DNA of 64,000 nt from contig NZ_NIRS01000002.1 of NCBI RefSeq assembly GCF_002934665.1, forward strand, positions 868,001 through 932,000, given 5' to 3'. The translations under genes were made by a program, and so were the position numbers. This document shows, piece after piece, positions 1 through 8,763 of the stretch. The notes beneath the pieces are model-generated. The model saw only the letters and a list, made by a program, of their open reading frames with translations. It was not told where the DNA came from and ran no database searches. How positions within the stretch are numbered: position 1 is the stretch's first letter; every line of letters begins with the position of its first letter. This DNA is from Pseudomonas laurylsulfatiphila (GTDB lineage: Bacteria; Pseudomonadota; Gammaproteobacteria; Pseudomonadales; Pseudomonadaceae).

Positions 1-137
1 ACCCGATCGGTGCTTCGGGTTGCCGCGTGCTGGTGACCCTGCTGCATGAAATGCTCAAGCGTGATGCCAAAAAAGGCCTCGCCACCCTGTGCATCGGTGG
101 CGGTCAGGGCGTGGCCCTGGCGCTCGAACGGGCTTAA
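1..137 (+). CDS. Acetyl-CoA C-acetyltransferase (thiolase), C-terminal fragment
   Basis: Only the last 44 codons are in the window; the frame is open from base 3 to the TAA ending at 137. The fragment starts with the thiolase PIGASG segment and ends with the family's GGGQG loop (CIGGGQG). In thiolases these contain the C-terminal active-site region that condenses or cleaves acetoacetyl-CoA. The typical thiolase is about 390 residues, so roughly 350 residues lie outside the window. A rho-independent terminator follows. Which thiolase paralogue this is cannot be decided from the tail. Confidence 0.9.
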   Translation, partial: PIGASGCRVLVTLLHEMLKRDAKKGLATLCIGGGQGVALALERA

Positions 138-191
138 AGCGTTCAACAGACGGCACGGGGACCCACGAAGATCCGTCGCCGTCTGGACAAA

Positions 192-229
192 CACCCGGTG
201 CGATGCAAGTCGCACCGGGTTCTTTTTTG
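192..229 (+). terminator. Rho-independent terminator after thiolase
   Basis: A stem formed by CCCGGTGCGA and its complement TCGCACCGGG, with a short loop, is followed by TTCTTTTTT. It lies about 55 bases after the thiolase stop. Confidence 0.8.
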
Positions 230-262
230 CCTGCGTTTTTTCAGGTGGACCGCGTTATCGTT

Positions 263-336
263 CTTCGCGGGCAAGCCCGCTCCCACAATTGTCCAGACGA
301 GCGCGGTCCACTGTGGGAGCGGGCTTGCCCGCGAAG
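263..336. repeat. REP doublet (BIME)
   Basis: Two inverted copies of a REP core (CTTCGCGGGCAAGCCCGCTC and its complement) face each other across about 25 bases between the thiolase and the convergent mntH-like gene. Confidence 0.85.
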
Positions 337-348
337 GGGCCGGAACTG

Positions 349-1683
349 TCACCCCACAAACTGCAGAATCAGCCAACTGTTCGCCCCACTGATCACCACA
401 AACAAGCCCCACGCCAGCACCCGCGTCGGCCGCCGGTTCACCAGCGGCCCCATGAGTGAGTGATCGTTGGTCATACGAATCAACGGGTACAACGCGAACG
501 GCAATTGCAGGCTCAACACGACCTGACTCAACACCAGCAACTTGCCGATGGCGTCATCGCCCATCAGCCACACGCCGATGAACGCCGGGATCAGCGCCAG
601 CCCGCGCGTAATCAGGCGTCGTTGCCAGCAGGGAATGCGCAGGTTCAGGAACCCTTCCATGATCACCTGGCCGGCGATGGTACCGGTGAAGGTCGAACTC
701 TGCCCCGAGGCCAGCAACGCCACGCCAAACAACACACTGGCCAAGGCCCCGCCCACCAGCGGGTCGAGCAAGTGGTAGGCATCCTGTATGTCCACGACAT
801 CGGTGTGCCCGGTCTGGTGGAACGCTGCCGCCGCCAGAATCAGGATCGCCGCGTTGACCAGCAACGCCAGTGCCAGGGAGCCGATGGTGTCGATGCGCGC
901 CAGTTTGACCGCGTCCTGCTTGCTGGTCAGGTCCTTGCCGATCAACCGGGTTTGCACGATGGACGTGTGCAAGTACAGGTTATGTGGCATGACCGTGGCC
1001 CCGAGGATGCCGATGGCCAGGTAAAGCGGCGCAGCATCACCGATGGCCGCCAGCGACGGCGTGAAACCGCGAGCGACATCGGGCCAGTAGGGTTTGATCA
1101 GCAGCAGTTCGACAAAAAAGCACGCGCCAATGGTGCCGCCCAGTACCAGCATGATCGCTTCGAGCCGACGGAAGCCACGGTTCTGCAAGGCCAGCACCAA
1201 CAAGGTGTCGAACGCCGTGAGGGCGATGCCGAAGGTCAGCGAGCAACCGAGCAACAAATGGAACGCCAGCGCGCAGCCAAGTACCTCGGCCAGGTCGGTG
1301 GCGATAATGGATATCTCCGCCAGAAACCACTGCGTGCGAGCAGTGCGCGTGCTGTAGCGCTCCCTGGACAATTGCGCCAGGTCACGCCCGGTGGCAATGC
1401 CCAGACGCGAACACAGGCACTGCACCACCATCCCCGCCAGGCTTGCCAGCAACACCACGAACAACAGGCTGTAGCCGAACCGCGAGCCGGCCTCGATGGC
1501 GGTAGCCCAGTTGCCCGGATCCATGTAACCGATGGACACCAGCAACCCCGGCCCGGCAAAACGCAGGACACGCTTGAAGAACGATGCGCGCGGGTCGACG
1601 GCGACACTGCCAGCCACTTCCGGTGGGCAAAACGGCGCAGTCGCGGTTTTGGGCAAAAAACTGAATTTCACACGATGATCCAT
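349..1683 (-). CDS. mntH: Nramp-family divalent metal (Mn2+/Fe2+) transporter
   Basis: Predicted proton-coupled importer of Mn2+ and related divalent metals in the inner membrane (444 residues, normal for the family). The Nramp metal-site motif DPGN is at about residues 55-58, and the second hallmark MPHNLYLHT lies near residue 235. About 11 hydrophobic segments fill the chain. The ATG at 1683 is preferred to the TTG just before it, although no strong ribosome site is visible. The gene is convergent with the thiolase. No clear Fur or MntR site was identified upstream. Pseudomonads may carry more than one mntH, so the paralogue number is unknown. Confidence 0.92.
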   Translation of the reverse strand: MDHRVKFSFLPKTATAPFCPPEVAGSVAVDPRASFFKRVLRFAGPGLLVSIGYMDPGNWATAIEAGSRFGYSLLFVVLLASLAGMVVQCLCSRLGIATGRDLAQLSRERYSTRTARTQWFLAEISIIATDLAEVLGCALAFHLLLGCSLTFGIALTAFDTLLVLALQNRGFRRLEAIMLVLGGTIGACFFVELLLIKPYWPDVARGFTPSLAAIGDAAPLYLAIGILGATVMPHNLYLHTSIVQTRLIGKDLTSKQDAVKLARIDTIGSLALALLVNAAILILAAAAFHQTGHTDVVDIQDAYHLLDPLVGGALASVLFGVALLASGQSSTFTGTIAGQVIMEGFLNLRIPCWQRRLITRGLALIPAFIGVWLMGDDAIGKLLVLSQVVLSLQLPFALYPLIRMTNDHSLMGPLVNRRPTRVLAWGLFVVISGANSWLILQFVG

Positions 1684-1728
1684 CAACAGGTGGAAAGGCT
1701 CGCAAACAGGTTGCGATCATCGCAAAGT

Positions 1729-2259
1729 TCAGGGGGCCATGCCCAGCAACTGCTGGCGCAACTCGGGGTTGCTGGTGCGTGGATCGAGCCAGATGGCAAA
1801 AAATGCCTGGGCGAATTGCAGGTCCTTCACATCACGCAGCATCTGCTGGCCGAGAAAAAACCGTGCGCCCTGCCCCGGCAGATAGACACCGGTCAGCCGC
1901 GTACCGGCCTGCACATCGACGAACGACTGCTGCATCTGCGCCTGCCAGGACGCCAGTTGCCCGTCACTGACCGCGGTACCGGCCAGTCGCTTGATTTCCC
2001 TGACGCTGGCGCTCACCAGATCATCACGGGAAATGCTGCGCTGGTAGATCAGCTCCAGGGCGAACGGCTGATCGCTCGCCAAAGGCCGCGAGGTACTCCA
2101 GAGCCGCGCGCTGTAGACATCGAAGCCGTACTTGCGAAACTCGCCACTGCCGAGCAGTTGCGCACCGGGCAGCGCATCCTGCCAGTTGGCCAAGGCCTGG
2201 CAGCTCAGCAAGACAAGCAGCCACAGACCATGGCGCAGCGGTGATCGTGGGTGGTTCAT
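1729..2259 (-). CDS. Chalcone-isomerase-like exported protein
   Basis: A 176-residue protein with an N-terminal signal peptide (hydrophobic LLVLLSCQALA, cleavage probably after ALA). The body resembles the 'chalcone isomerase-like' domain found in proteobacterial periplasmic proteins of unknown role (GSGEFRKYGFDVYSARLW and a C-terminal FFAIWLDPR stretch). Bacterial members usually do not isomerise chalcones; many bind lipids or have no known function. Start chosen at the ATG at 2259 because GAGGAGG lies about 10 bases upstream; a longer reading frame begins at 2355 but would bury the signal peptide. Lies just upstream of mntH on the same strand. Confidence 0.75.
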   Translation of the reverse strand: MNHPRSPLRHGLWLLVLLSCQALANWQDALPGAQLLGSGEFRKYGFDVYSARLWSTSRPLASDQPFALELIYQRSISRDDLVSASVREIKRLAGTAVSDGQLASWQAQMQQSFVDVQAGTRLTGVYLPGQGARFFLGQQMLRDVKDLQFAQAFFAIWLDPRTSNPELRQQLLGMAP

Positions 2260-2413
2260 GGCAGGTTGGCCTCCTCGCAGATGCCCAGGAAACGTACGCG
2301 CAAAAGATCCTTTCGTACAAATTCCGAAGTCTTCATGTATACAAAATCCGCACACAAATAAAGCAATCTAGCCGATGCAATGTTACCGTTGCCACCTCAC
2401 ACAGGCCGGAGAC

Positions 2414-3214
2414 ATGCGCGTGTTGATCCTAAAACTGCTGGTAATCCCAGGCTTCCTGCTGCTGATTTCCCTGGCCGGCAAACGCTGGGGACCGAGCGTG
2501 GCCGGTTGGTTGTCGGGGTTGCCGGTGGTGGTCGGACCGATCCTGTTGTTCCTTGCCCTTGAGCAAGGCCAGGCGTTCGCTGCGCAATCGGCCACGGCGG
2601 CGCTGTCGGCCATGTTCGCGATGATTGCGTTTTGTGTGACCTACGCGCAGGTCGCACAACGGGCCGGATGGCCATTGGCGTTGCTGATCTCGCTGTCGGT
2701 CTGGGCGCTGGTCGCGGTGGTCCTGTCGCTGATCCCGGGATCCCTGGTGTTTTCCCTGTGCGCCGCCGCGACCGCACTGCTCGCCGCGCCCTATCTGTTC
2801 CCCGCCGTGCAACCGGTGCTCAGTGGCCCGGGGCCGAAATCCGACAAGCTTGTGCTGCGCATGGCGGCCGGTGCATTGCTCACCTTGGTCGTGACGCTGC
2901 TGGCCAGCACCGTCGGCGACCGCTGGAGCGGTCTGCTGGCGGTGTTCCCGGTATTGGGCAGCGTGATGGCGGTGTTCTCCCAGCAAACCCGTGGCCCGGC
3001 CTTTACCGCCGCATTGCTGCGCGCCACCGCCACCGGCATGTATTCGTTCGCCGCGTTTTGCCTGGTATTGGCCCTGGCCCTGCCGTCGATGGGGATGAAC
3101 GCTTTTGTCCTGGGCGTTGCGGTGTCGGTGGCCATGCTGGGGGTGACCAAACGCTTGCTGGCGCGGCCGGTCGGCCCGACGACGGACACTGGAGGAACGG
3201 CCATCAAGCGCTAA
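2414..3214 (+). CDS. Integral membrane protein of unknown function
   Basis: A 266-residue, very hydrophobic protein with about eight predicted membrane segments and no catalytic motif that I recognise. It starts MRVLILKLLVIPGFLLL at 2414, where the segment looks like an uncleaved membrane anchor; the longer frame from 2375 adds a polar stretch and is less likely. An internal symmetry (GLPVVVGPI in the first half, AVFPVLGSVMA in the second) suggests two related halves, as in small transporters. It lies just upstream of a DMT-family exporter on the same strand, 58 bases apart, so co-transcription is plausible. Confidence 0.7.
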   Translation: MRVLILKLLVIPGFLLLISLAGKRWGPSVAGWLSGLPVVVGPILLFLALEQGQAFAAQSATAALSAMFAMIAFCVTYAQVAQRAGWPLALLISLSVWALVAVVLSLIPGSLVFSLCAAATALLAAPYLFPAVQPVLSGPGPKSDKLVLRMAAGALLTLVVTLLASTVGDRWSGLLAVFPVLGSVMAVFSQQTRGPAFTAALLRATATGMYSFAAFCLVLALALPSMGMNAFVLGVAVSVAMLGVTKRLLARPVGPTTDTGGTAIKR

Positions 3215-3272
3215 GCTGCATGATGTCATCGGGCCAGGATGTTGCCCGCCTCTACGCGCTGAAGGAACAGAC

Positions 3273-4190
3273 ATGACTGCATTTCGCTTGCGCACTGCCC
3301 GATCGGCGACCGCCGTGGGCGTGATTGCGATCTTCCTCTGGTCCTGTCTGGCGTTGTTGACCACCCTCACCGAAGGCATCCCGCCCTTTGAACTGCTGAC
3401 CTTGAGTTTCGGCGTGGCGTTTGCCGCCAGCCTGATCACTCTCGGCCGCCATGGCATGAACGGGTTCAGCAGCTGGCGCCAGCCCTGGGCTGTCTGGGCC
3501 ACCGGTTTCGTCGGGATATTCGTTTATCACGCGCTGTACTTCTTCGCGCTCAAAGTCGCGCCTGCCGCCGAAGCCAGCCTGATCAATTACCTGTGGCCGC
3601 TGATGCTGGTGCTGCTCTCGGCCTTCGCCGCCAGCGAAAAACTGCACAAGCGCCAGGTGCTCGGTGCAGTGCTGGGCCTGGCGGGCACGGCGTTCATCAT
3701 GCAGCAACGCGCCACCCACATGGCGGCGACCATGCCCGTCGCCGGGTACCTGGCGGCGTTCGGCTGCGCGCTGATCTGGGCCGGCTACTCGGTGTTCAAC
3801 CGTCGTTTCAGCGCAGTGCCCAGCAGCATCATCGGTGGCATCTGCGGCATGTCGGCCGCCGCCGGGCTGGTCTGCCACCTGGCCTTCGAAAGCACCGTAT
3901 GGCCTGACTACAATCAATGGGCAGCGATCGTCGTCCTCGGCCTGGGGCCGGCCGGTCTGGCGTTCTTTGCCTGGGACCACGCCACCAAACACGGCAACCT
4001 GGCGACGCTGGGGGCGCTGTCCTATCTGGCGCCCTTGATCTCGACCTTGCTGCTGATCGTCGTCGGCCATGGCCATGCCAGCCCGATCCTGATTGTGCCG
4101 GCGCTGCTGATCATCGCTGGCGCGGTGATTGCCACCGCACAGGCGCCCGAAAAAGCACCCGCAACCCGTTCGATAGTTTCGCACGAGTAG
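3273..4190 (+). CDS. DMT-superfamily (EamA) transporter, YddG-like
   Basis: A 305-residue inner-membrane protein with about ten transmembrane segments and the two tandem EamA halves of drug/metabolite transporters. LINYLWPLMLVLLSA and GALSYLAPLISTLLL are the repeat signatures at the ends of the two halves. The first of these, with LYFFALKVAPAAEASLINYLWP, resembles YddG-type exporters of aromatic amino acids; the substrate here is inferred only. The ATG at 3273 follows GAAGGAACAGAC. Downstream is a glutathione transferase on the same strand. Confidence 0.85.
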   Translation: MTAFRLRTARSATAVGVIAIFLWSCLALLTTLTEGIPPFELLTLSFGVAFAASLITLGRHGMNGFSSWRQPWAVWATGFVGIFVYHALYFFALKVAPAAEASLINYLWPLMLVLLSAFAASEKLHKRQVLGAVLGLAGTAFIMQQRATHMAATMPVAGYLAAFGCALIWAGYSVFNRRFSAVPSSIIGGICGMSAAAGLVCHLAFESTVWPDYNQWAAIVVLGLGPAGLAFFAWDHATKHGNLATLGALSYLAPLISTLLLIVVGHGHASPILIVPALLIIAGAVIATAQAPEKAPATRSIVSHE

Positions 4191-4273
4191 AACGACTGCC
4201 CCGTACGTCAATCGAACGGGTTTGCTTCAACATCAGCCTCAGTTCCACCCCCTACCCGACTGAGGCCTGCACC

Positions 4274-4945
4274 ATGAAATTCTTCTTCCACCCTTCGCCG
4301 AACCCGATGAAAGTTGCCCTGCTGCTCGAAGAACTGCAAACGCCCTACGAACTGATCGGCGTCGACACCTTCAAGGGCGAGCAACACCAGCCAGCCTTCC
4401 TGGCGATCAACCCGAACGCCAAGGTACCCGCGCTGGTGGATGGCGATGCCAGCGTGTTCGACTCCCAGGCGATCCTGCTGCACCTGGCGCACAAACATCA
4501 GCGCTTTGTGCCGACGTCCGCTGCCGGCCAGGCCGAAATGCTTTCCTGGCTGATGCTCATCGGCACCGGCCTATCGCCGTTCTCCGGCCAGGCGGTGCAC
4601 TTCCTGCACCACGCACCGGAAGATCTGCCTTACGCAAAAAACCGCTATTTCAAGGAAGTCGAACGCCATTACCGCATCCTCGACGAACGCCTGGCCACGC
4701 ATCAGTACCTGGCAGGCGACACCTACAGCATCGCCGACATGGCCCTGTGGGGCTGGGCCAACTACGCGCCCTACATCCTCGGTGAGAACGGTCTGGCGGC
4801 GTACCCCAACGTCAAGCGCCTGTACGATGAAATCAGCACCCGCCCCGCCGCCCTGCGTGCCCACGGCCTGAAGGAGAAACTGGTGCTCAAGGCCGAATTC
4901 GACGAAGAAACCCGTCGCAATCTGTTCCCGCAAAACCAGGCGTAA
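4274..4945 (+). CDS. Glutathione S-transferase family protein
   Basis: A 223-residue cytosolic GST. The N-terminal thioredoxin-fold domain has SPNPMKVALLLEE and the NPNAKVPALVD segment with its cis-proline and the following SQAIL glutathione-binding motif. The C-terminal helical domain has YSIADMALWGW, the GST 'N-capping box' region. The order is typical of bacterial Ure2p/YfcG-like GSTs. Such enzymes conjugate or reduce with glutathione; the substrate is unknown. Starts at 4274 (MKFFFHPSPN), since the frame extending back to 3917 only shadows the upstream gene. Confidence 0.88.
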   Translation: MKFFFHPSPNPMKVALLLEELQTPYELIGVDTFKGEQHQPAFLAINPNAKVPALVDGDASVFDSQAILLHLAHKHQRFVPTSAAGQAEMLSWLMLIGTGLSPFSGQAVHFLHHAPEDLPYAKNRYFKEVERHYRILDERLATHQYLAGDTYSIADMALWGWANYAPYILGENGLAAYPNVKRLYDEISTRPAALRAHGLKEKLVLKAEFDEETRRNLFPQNQA

Positions 4946-4980
4946 TCCGCCGGTTCCAGCCTGTGGCGAGGAGGCTTGCC

Positions 4981-5105
4981 TGTGGCGAGGGAGCTTGCTC
5001 CCGCTCGGCTGCGAAGCAGTCGCCAATCCTGCCTGCACAGTACATCTGGAAGAAATGCAGGGGGCCGCTTCGCGACCCAGCGGGAGCAAGCTCCCTCGCC
5101 ACAGG
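4981..5105. repeat. REP doublet (BIME), 'TGTGGCGAGGGAGC' family
   Basis: Inverted copies of TGTGGCGAGGGAGCTTGCTC enclose a variable centre of about 75 bases. A partial third copy (TGTGGCGAGGAGGCTTGCC) touches the left end from about 4962. The same family recurs at 9757. Confidence 0.85.
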
Positions 5106-5227
5106 TGAGCCACCTCATCCCAGATCGCTGCTTTACCTAAGTGACCACTCGTTAGAGCAAGCTGGAATGCAGCACAATCTCCGTGGGATGATCGCGCCCC
5201 ACCGCGCGCCCATCCCTGGAGATTCCG

Positions 5228-5794
5228 ATGTCTTTGTTGAGTAAAAAAGCCCTTGTCCTGCTGCTGGCAGCCGCTACCAGCCTGGGGGCTTTGAATGCGC
5301 AGGCCGCCAAGGCCGCTTCCAGCGATGCGCCCGCCCAGAAAGTCTCGATGCTCGGTGGCAAGTTCACCTTCAACCTGCCCAAGGGTTTCATCGCCAACCC
5401 GCTGCCGGCGAGCCCGGACGGTGCCAGCGGCACCCTGTACAGCAACGAATCCACCAAGACCGTAGTGATCGCCGCGGAGAACAACCTGCCCAAAGGGGTC
5501 AGCGTCAAGGACAACGACGGTGAATTCCTCGACGGCACCGTGGCCGACTTCGATGCGGCGCAACACAAATCCCTGCCCGACTACAACAAGCTCAGCGAGA
5601 AAACCCTGACCCAGAAATCCGGGCTGGGCCTGCGCCAGGTCGACGGTACCGCCACCCAGGGCGGTGGCCTGACCCTCACCACCACGCTGATGGCCGCCTC
5701 CGGCCCCCGCATGGCGGTGATCCAGGTGATTTCCCGCCCCGGCGACATGGCGGCCCATGAAACCCTGATCAAACAGATCGTCAGCGGAAAATAA
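5228..5794 (+). CDS. Exported protein of unknown function (DcrB-like size and layout)
   Basis: A 188-residue periplasmic protein: signal peptide MSLLSKKALVLLLAAATSLG with probable cleavage after LNAQA. The mature part contains GGKFTFNLPKGF near residue 43 and ends with ...ETLIKQIVSGK. The general pattern (signal, 'F.. P.gw' entry strand, terminal helix 'lidrIvsS') resembles DcrB/LpqN-like small periplasmic proteins, but I cannot assign it. Start at 5228 has GGAG nine bases upstream. Convergent with the esterase gene, with only three bases between the stop codons. Confidence 0.65.
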   Translation: MSLLSKKALVLLLAAATSLGALNAQAAKAASSDAPAQKVSMLGGKFTFNLPKGFIANPLPASPDGASGTLYSNESTKTVVIAAENNLPKGVSVKDNDGEFLDGTVADFDAAQHKSLPDYNKLSEKTLTQKSGLGLRQVDGTATQGGGLTLTTTLMAASGPRMAVIQVISRPGDMAAHETLIKQIVSGK

Positions 5795-5797
5795 GGC

Positions 5798-6514
5798 TCA
5801 GGGGTTAAGACGCTGCAACCAGGCGCTCAAGTCCTGGATCTCTTCGGCGCTGATGTTGTGGCCGACACCGGGGTAGCCGTGAAACTCGGGTTCGAGTGAC
5901 ACGCTCTGCAACAGGCTGTTGGCTTCGGTACCGTCGCTGTAGGGAAGGCGTTTGTCCTGCTCGCCATGACCAATGAAAATCGCCAGCGACTGGCGCTTTT
6001 CATCCGGTTTGAGCTCGGACTTGAGCACCGGCAGAATCCGCCCGCTCAACGCCGCGATCCCGCCGAGCGCTTCGGGGTGCCGCAAGCCCACTTCGTAAGA
6101 CATGATCGCGCCCTGGCTGAAACCGACCAGGAACACCTTCTCGGGTTCGGTGTGATATTTCTTCGTGGCCTGTGCGACGAAGTCCAGCAACACCTGGCCA
6201 CTGGACTTCAGATCATCGGTCTCGCCGTTGTAGGCCCCTTCGCCCTTCTTGCGGAACCACTGATAACTGCCCGCCTCCATCACCAAAGGTGCCTGCACCG
6301 ACAGGTAGGTGTAGGACTTGGGCAATTCATCCTTGATACCGAACAGGTCCTGCTCGTTACTGCCGTAACCGTGAAGGAAAATCACCAGGGGCTGATGGTT
6401 CGAATCGGTGGTGGCCTGCGCCAGGTACTTGAGTGGCAGGTCGGTTTGCAGCGGGGTTTGGGCGTGGACGGCAGTGGATGCCAACAGCGTGAGCAGCGCG
6501 AGAATCTTCAACAT
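5798..6514 (-). CDS. Exported alpha/beta hydrolase (phospholipase/carboxylesterase type)
   Basis: A 238-residue serine hydrolase with a signal peptide (MLKILALLTLLASTAVHA). The oxyanion region FLHGYGSNEQDL, the nucleophile elbow GFSQG, an Asp in HGEQDKRLPY and the His in GVGHNIS make a full Ser-Asp-His set, as in the PF02230 carboxylesterase/phospholipase family. It should act in the periplasm; the substrate is unknown. Start at 6514 has GGAAG upstream and puts the signal peptide at the N-terminus; the frame is open back to 6559. Confidence 0.85.
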   Translation of the reverse strand: MLKILALLTLLASTAVHAQTPLQTDLPLKYLAQATTDSNHQPLVIFLHGYGSNEQDLFGIKDELPKSYTYLSVQAPLVMEAGSYQWFRKKGEGAYNGETDDLKSSGQVLLDFVAQATKKYHTEPEKVFLVGFSQGAIMSYEVGLRHPEALGGIAALSGRILPVLKSELKPDEKRQSLAIFIGHGEQDKRLPYSDGTEANSLLQSVSLEPEFHGYPGVGHNISAEEIQDLSAWLQRLNP

Positions 6515-6600
6515 GGGTCTTCCTTCACGGAATGCAGGATTCGCGCAAGAGCCTAACACTGTGAATCAGGCAGGAACATCTCCGGTGAGGCGAATGCCGT

Positions 6601-6676
6601 CATCGCGGGCAAGCCCGCTCCCACAGGTTTTGTGAACGCCACAAATCCACTGTAGGAGCGAGCCTGCTCGCGATGA
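6601..6676. repeat. REP doublet
   Basis: Facing REP cores (CATCGCGGGCAAGCCCGCTC and GTAGGAGCGAGCCTGCTCGC) lie between the esterase and the aspartoacylase-family gene. Confidence 0.8.
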
Positions 6677-6705
6677 GGCCCGGACGGGCAGTGAAGATTC
6701 CGAAG

Positions 6706-7815
6706 TCAGTCGTTGATCAACTTCCCCACCCGAATCGGTTCGCGCCCGGCGACCTTCGCCTGCCAGGTGCCAGGCTGGGTGTAGCGCCCACGATCGATGG
6801 CGAACAGCACGCCACTGGTGCCGGCCTGCACAGTGGTGACCTTGTCGTTCAACGGGTCGACCACCTCGAACAGCGCATCGCCCTTCTCTACCCATTCCCC
6901 GGCTTCACGCAGGAAACTGACCACGCCGTGATGCGGTGCGAACAGGTACTGGGTACCTTCGAACGGCATGCCTTCACAGCAGTCGGCCGGTGCCGCCGGC
7001 CAGGTGCCGGAGATGAAACCCTGCTCGGCGAGGAAGCCGAGAATGGCCTCGCAATTGGCCTGGGCCTGGTCGACCCGGGTGTCCCCCATGCTGCCCAGCT
7101 CCAGCGTGGTCGCCAGGTTGGCCGGTGGAATCGCCGCCGGGAACGCCCGGGCCAGGCGCAACCAGGGCGAAGAACAGGATTCGTCGAACGAGCTGCCGCC
7201 GGAGTCTTCACACAACAGCGCCACGCCGGCCTGCAAACGCGCCGCCAGGGAACGCCATTGTGGCCAGTGCTGCGGCAACGCGTAGATGTGGATCGCTGCG
7301 TCGAAATCGCAATGCAGATCGAGGGTGATGTCGGCGTCGCAAGCATGGCGCAGCAACAGGCGATGCATGGCTTCCAGCTGCGATGTCGCCGCCGGCAAGT
7401 CGTCGAGCACCTGGCCCATGGTCTGGCGAATCAGCGCGATGTTGGCCTGGGCATCGCTGCCGAGGCGATCACCGACCCGCTCGGCCACCGGCGCGCTGAG
7501 TTCGACGAACGAGCGGTTGAAGTTCTTGCCGCTGCCCAGCTCGAAACGCCCCATGTGGCTGCCTTGCAGGTGCTGGTCGAGACCAATGGGATTGGCCACC
7601 GGCACCAGTTCGATCACACCGTTCAACTGTCCCTGTTGTTCCAGCTCGGTCAGGCGCTTCTTCAACTCCCAGGCCGTGCGCATGCCCGGCAATTCGTCGG
7701 CGTGCAGGCTGGCCTGGATGTACACCTTGCGCGGGCCCGCGCCATAACGAAACACGCTGAGGGTGCGCTCAGTGCCCAGGTGGCTCCAGGGCAGCGGATG
7801 GTCGATGCGTTGCAT
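6706..7815 (-). CDS. Succinylglutamate desuccinylase/aspartoacylase-family zinc deacylase
   Basis: A 369-residue protein of the AstE/AspA family, which removes an acyl group from an N-acyl amino acid with one zinc. Zinc ligands are visible as the HADE motif (about residue 38), followed by NFNRSF and the second His in TLDLHCDFDAA. A C-terminal beta-barrel domain (about residues 290-365) resembles a biotinyl/lipoyl-like fold. In P. aeruginosa a gene of this family sits inside the aotJQM-aotP arginine/ornithine transport operon. Here it follows an AotJ-like binding protein with no permease or ATPase between them. Substrate inferred to be an N-acylated amino acid. Confidence 0.82.
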   Translation of the reverse strand: MQRIDHPLPWSHLGTERTLSVFRYGAGPRKVYIQASLHADELPGMRTAWELKKRLTELEQQGQLNGVIELVPVANPIGLDQHLQGSHMGRFELGSGKNFNRSFVELSAPVAERVGDRLGSDAQANIALIRQTMGQVLDDLPAATSQLEAMHRLLLRHACDADITLDLHCDFDAAIHIYALPQHWPQWRSLAARLQAGVALLCEDSGGSSFDESCSSPWLRLARAFPAAIPPANLATTLELGSMGDTRVDQAQANCEAILGFLAEQGFISGTWPAAPADCCEGMPFEGTQYLFAPHHGVVSFLREAGEWVEKGDALFEVVDPLNDKVTTVQAGTSGVLFAIDRGRYTQPGTWQAKVAGREPIRVGKLIND

Positions 7816-7837
7816 GGCGAGACTCCGATGTTCCTTG

Positions 7838-7916
7838 TGTAGGAGCTGCCGAAGGCTGCGATCTTTTAAGCTGTTTCAAAAGATCAAAAGATCGCAGCCT
7901 TCGGCAGCTCCTACAG
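7838..7916. repeat. Long inverted REP pair ('GTAGGAGCTGCCGAAGGCTG' family)
   Basis: TGTAGGAGCTGCCGAAGGCT followed by GCGATCTTTT and its reverse complement form a near-perfect hairpin with about 30-base arms, between the deacylase and binding-protein genes. Confidence 0.85.
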
Positions 7917-7932
7917 GGGAAATGTGTTGGCA

Positions 7933-7969
7933 TAAAAAAAGTGGCAGTCGCGTCAACGGCTGCCACTTT
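7933..7969 (-). terminator. Rho-independent terminator of the binding-protein gene
   Basis: Read on the minus strand, AAAGTGGCAG and CTGCCACTTT form a stem followed by a T run. It lies just after the stop of the gene at 7984 and separates it from the deacylase gene. Confidence 0.85.
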
Positions 7970-7983
7970 CTCGAACGGCTGGA

Positions 7984-8763
7984 TTACTCGCCGTAAACGT
8001 CAAACTTGAAGTACTTGTCCTGCACTTGCTTGTACTTGCCGTTGGCGCGGATTTCGGTGATGGCTTTGTTGAACTGCTCGGCCAGCGCGGTATCGCCCTT
8101 GCGCACGGCAATGCCGGCGCCGCCACCGAAGTACTTAGGATCGTTGTACTCCGGGCCGACGAATGCAAAACCTTTACCGGCGTCGGTTTTCAGGAAACCG
8201 TCGTCCAGGTTGACCGAATCGGCCAGCAGCGCGTCGATGCGGCCGGAGACCATGTCCAGGTTGGCTTCCTGCTGGGAGCCGTAGCGCACCAGGACAATCC
8301 CTGCCGGTTGCAGCACTTCGGTGGCGAAGCGGTCGTGGGTACTGGCGCGCAGTACACCGACTTTCTTGCCCTTGAGTTCGGTCAGCGGATCCTTGACGTC
8401 GGTGCCTTCCTTCATCACGAAGCGCGCCGGAGTGTGGTAGTACTTGATGGTGAAATCGACGTTCTTCTTGCGGTCGTCAGTGATGGTCATGGACGACAGG
8501 ATGGCGTCGATTTTCTTGACCTTCAGCGCAGGGATCAGGCCGTCGAACTCTTGCTCGACCCAGGTGCACTTGACCTTCATCTGCTCGCACAGGGCATCGC
8601 CGATGTCCACGTCGAAACCGGTGAGTTTGCCGTCAGGGGTTTTCATCGAAAATGGCGGGTAGCCGGCTTCGATGCCGATGCGGATCGGCTTGGCGTCGTC
8701 AGCCACGGCGGTCAGGGACAACATCGACAGTGCCAGGGCACCGAACATCACTAGCTTCTTCAT
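7984..8763 (-). CDS. Periplasmic amino-acid-binding protein, AotJ/ArgT-like
   Basis: A 259-residue family-3 solute-binding protein with signal peptide [46 protein letters not shown] and [21 protein letters not shown] are hallmark segments of lysine/arginine/ornithine-binding proteins, which deliver the ligand to an ABC importer. Cognate membrane and ATPase genes are absent, so it may share another system's permease. A TGTCGC-N8-AA sequence upstream matches the Pseudomonas ArgR half-site consensus. It is followed by its own terminator, then a deacylase gene. Substrate (basic amino acid or an acyl derivative) is inferred. Confidence 0.87.
   Translation of the reverse strand: MKKLVMFGALALSMLSLTAVADDAKPIRIGIEAGYPPFSMKTPDGKLTGFDVDIGDALCEQMKVKCTWVEQEFDGLIPALKVKKIDAILSSMTITDDRKKNVDFTIKYYHTPARFVMKEGTDVKDPLTELKGKKVGVLRASTHDRFATEVLQPAGIVLVRYGSQQEANLDMVSGRIDALLADSVNLDDGFLKTDAGKGFAFVGPEYNDPKYFGGGAGIAVRKGDTALAEQFNKAITEIRANGKYKQVQDKYFKFDVYGE

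Noticed and set aside
460-2244. Long plus-strand open frame of 594 codons
   Set aside because: It runs antisense to the mntH-like and CHI-like genes, has Gln/Arg-rich low-complexity content typical of GC-rich antisense frames, and lacks a ribosome site.
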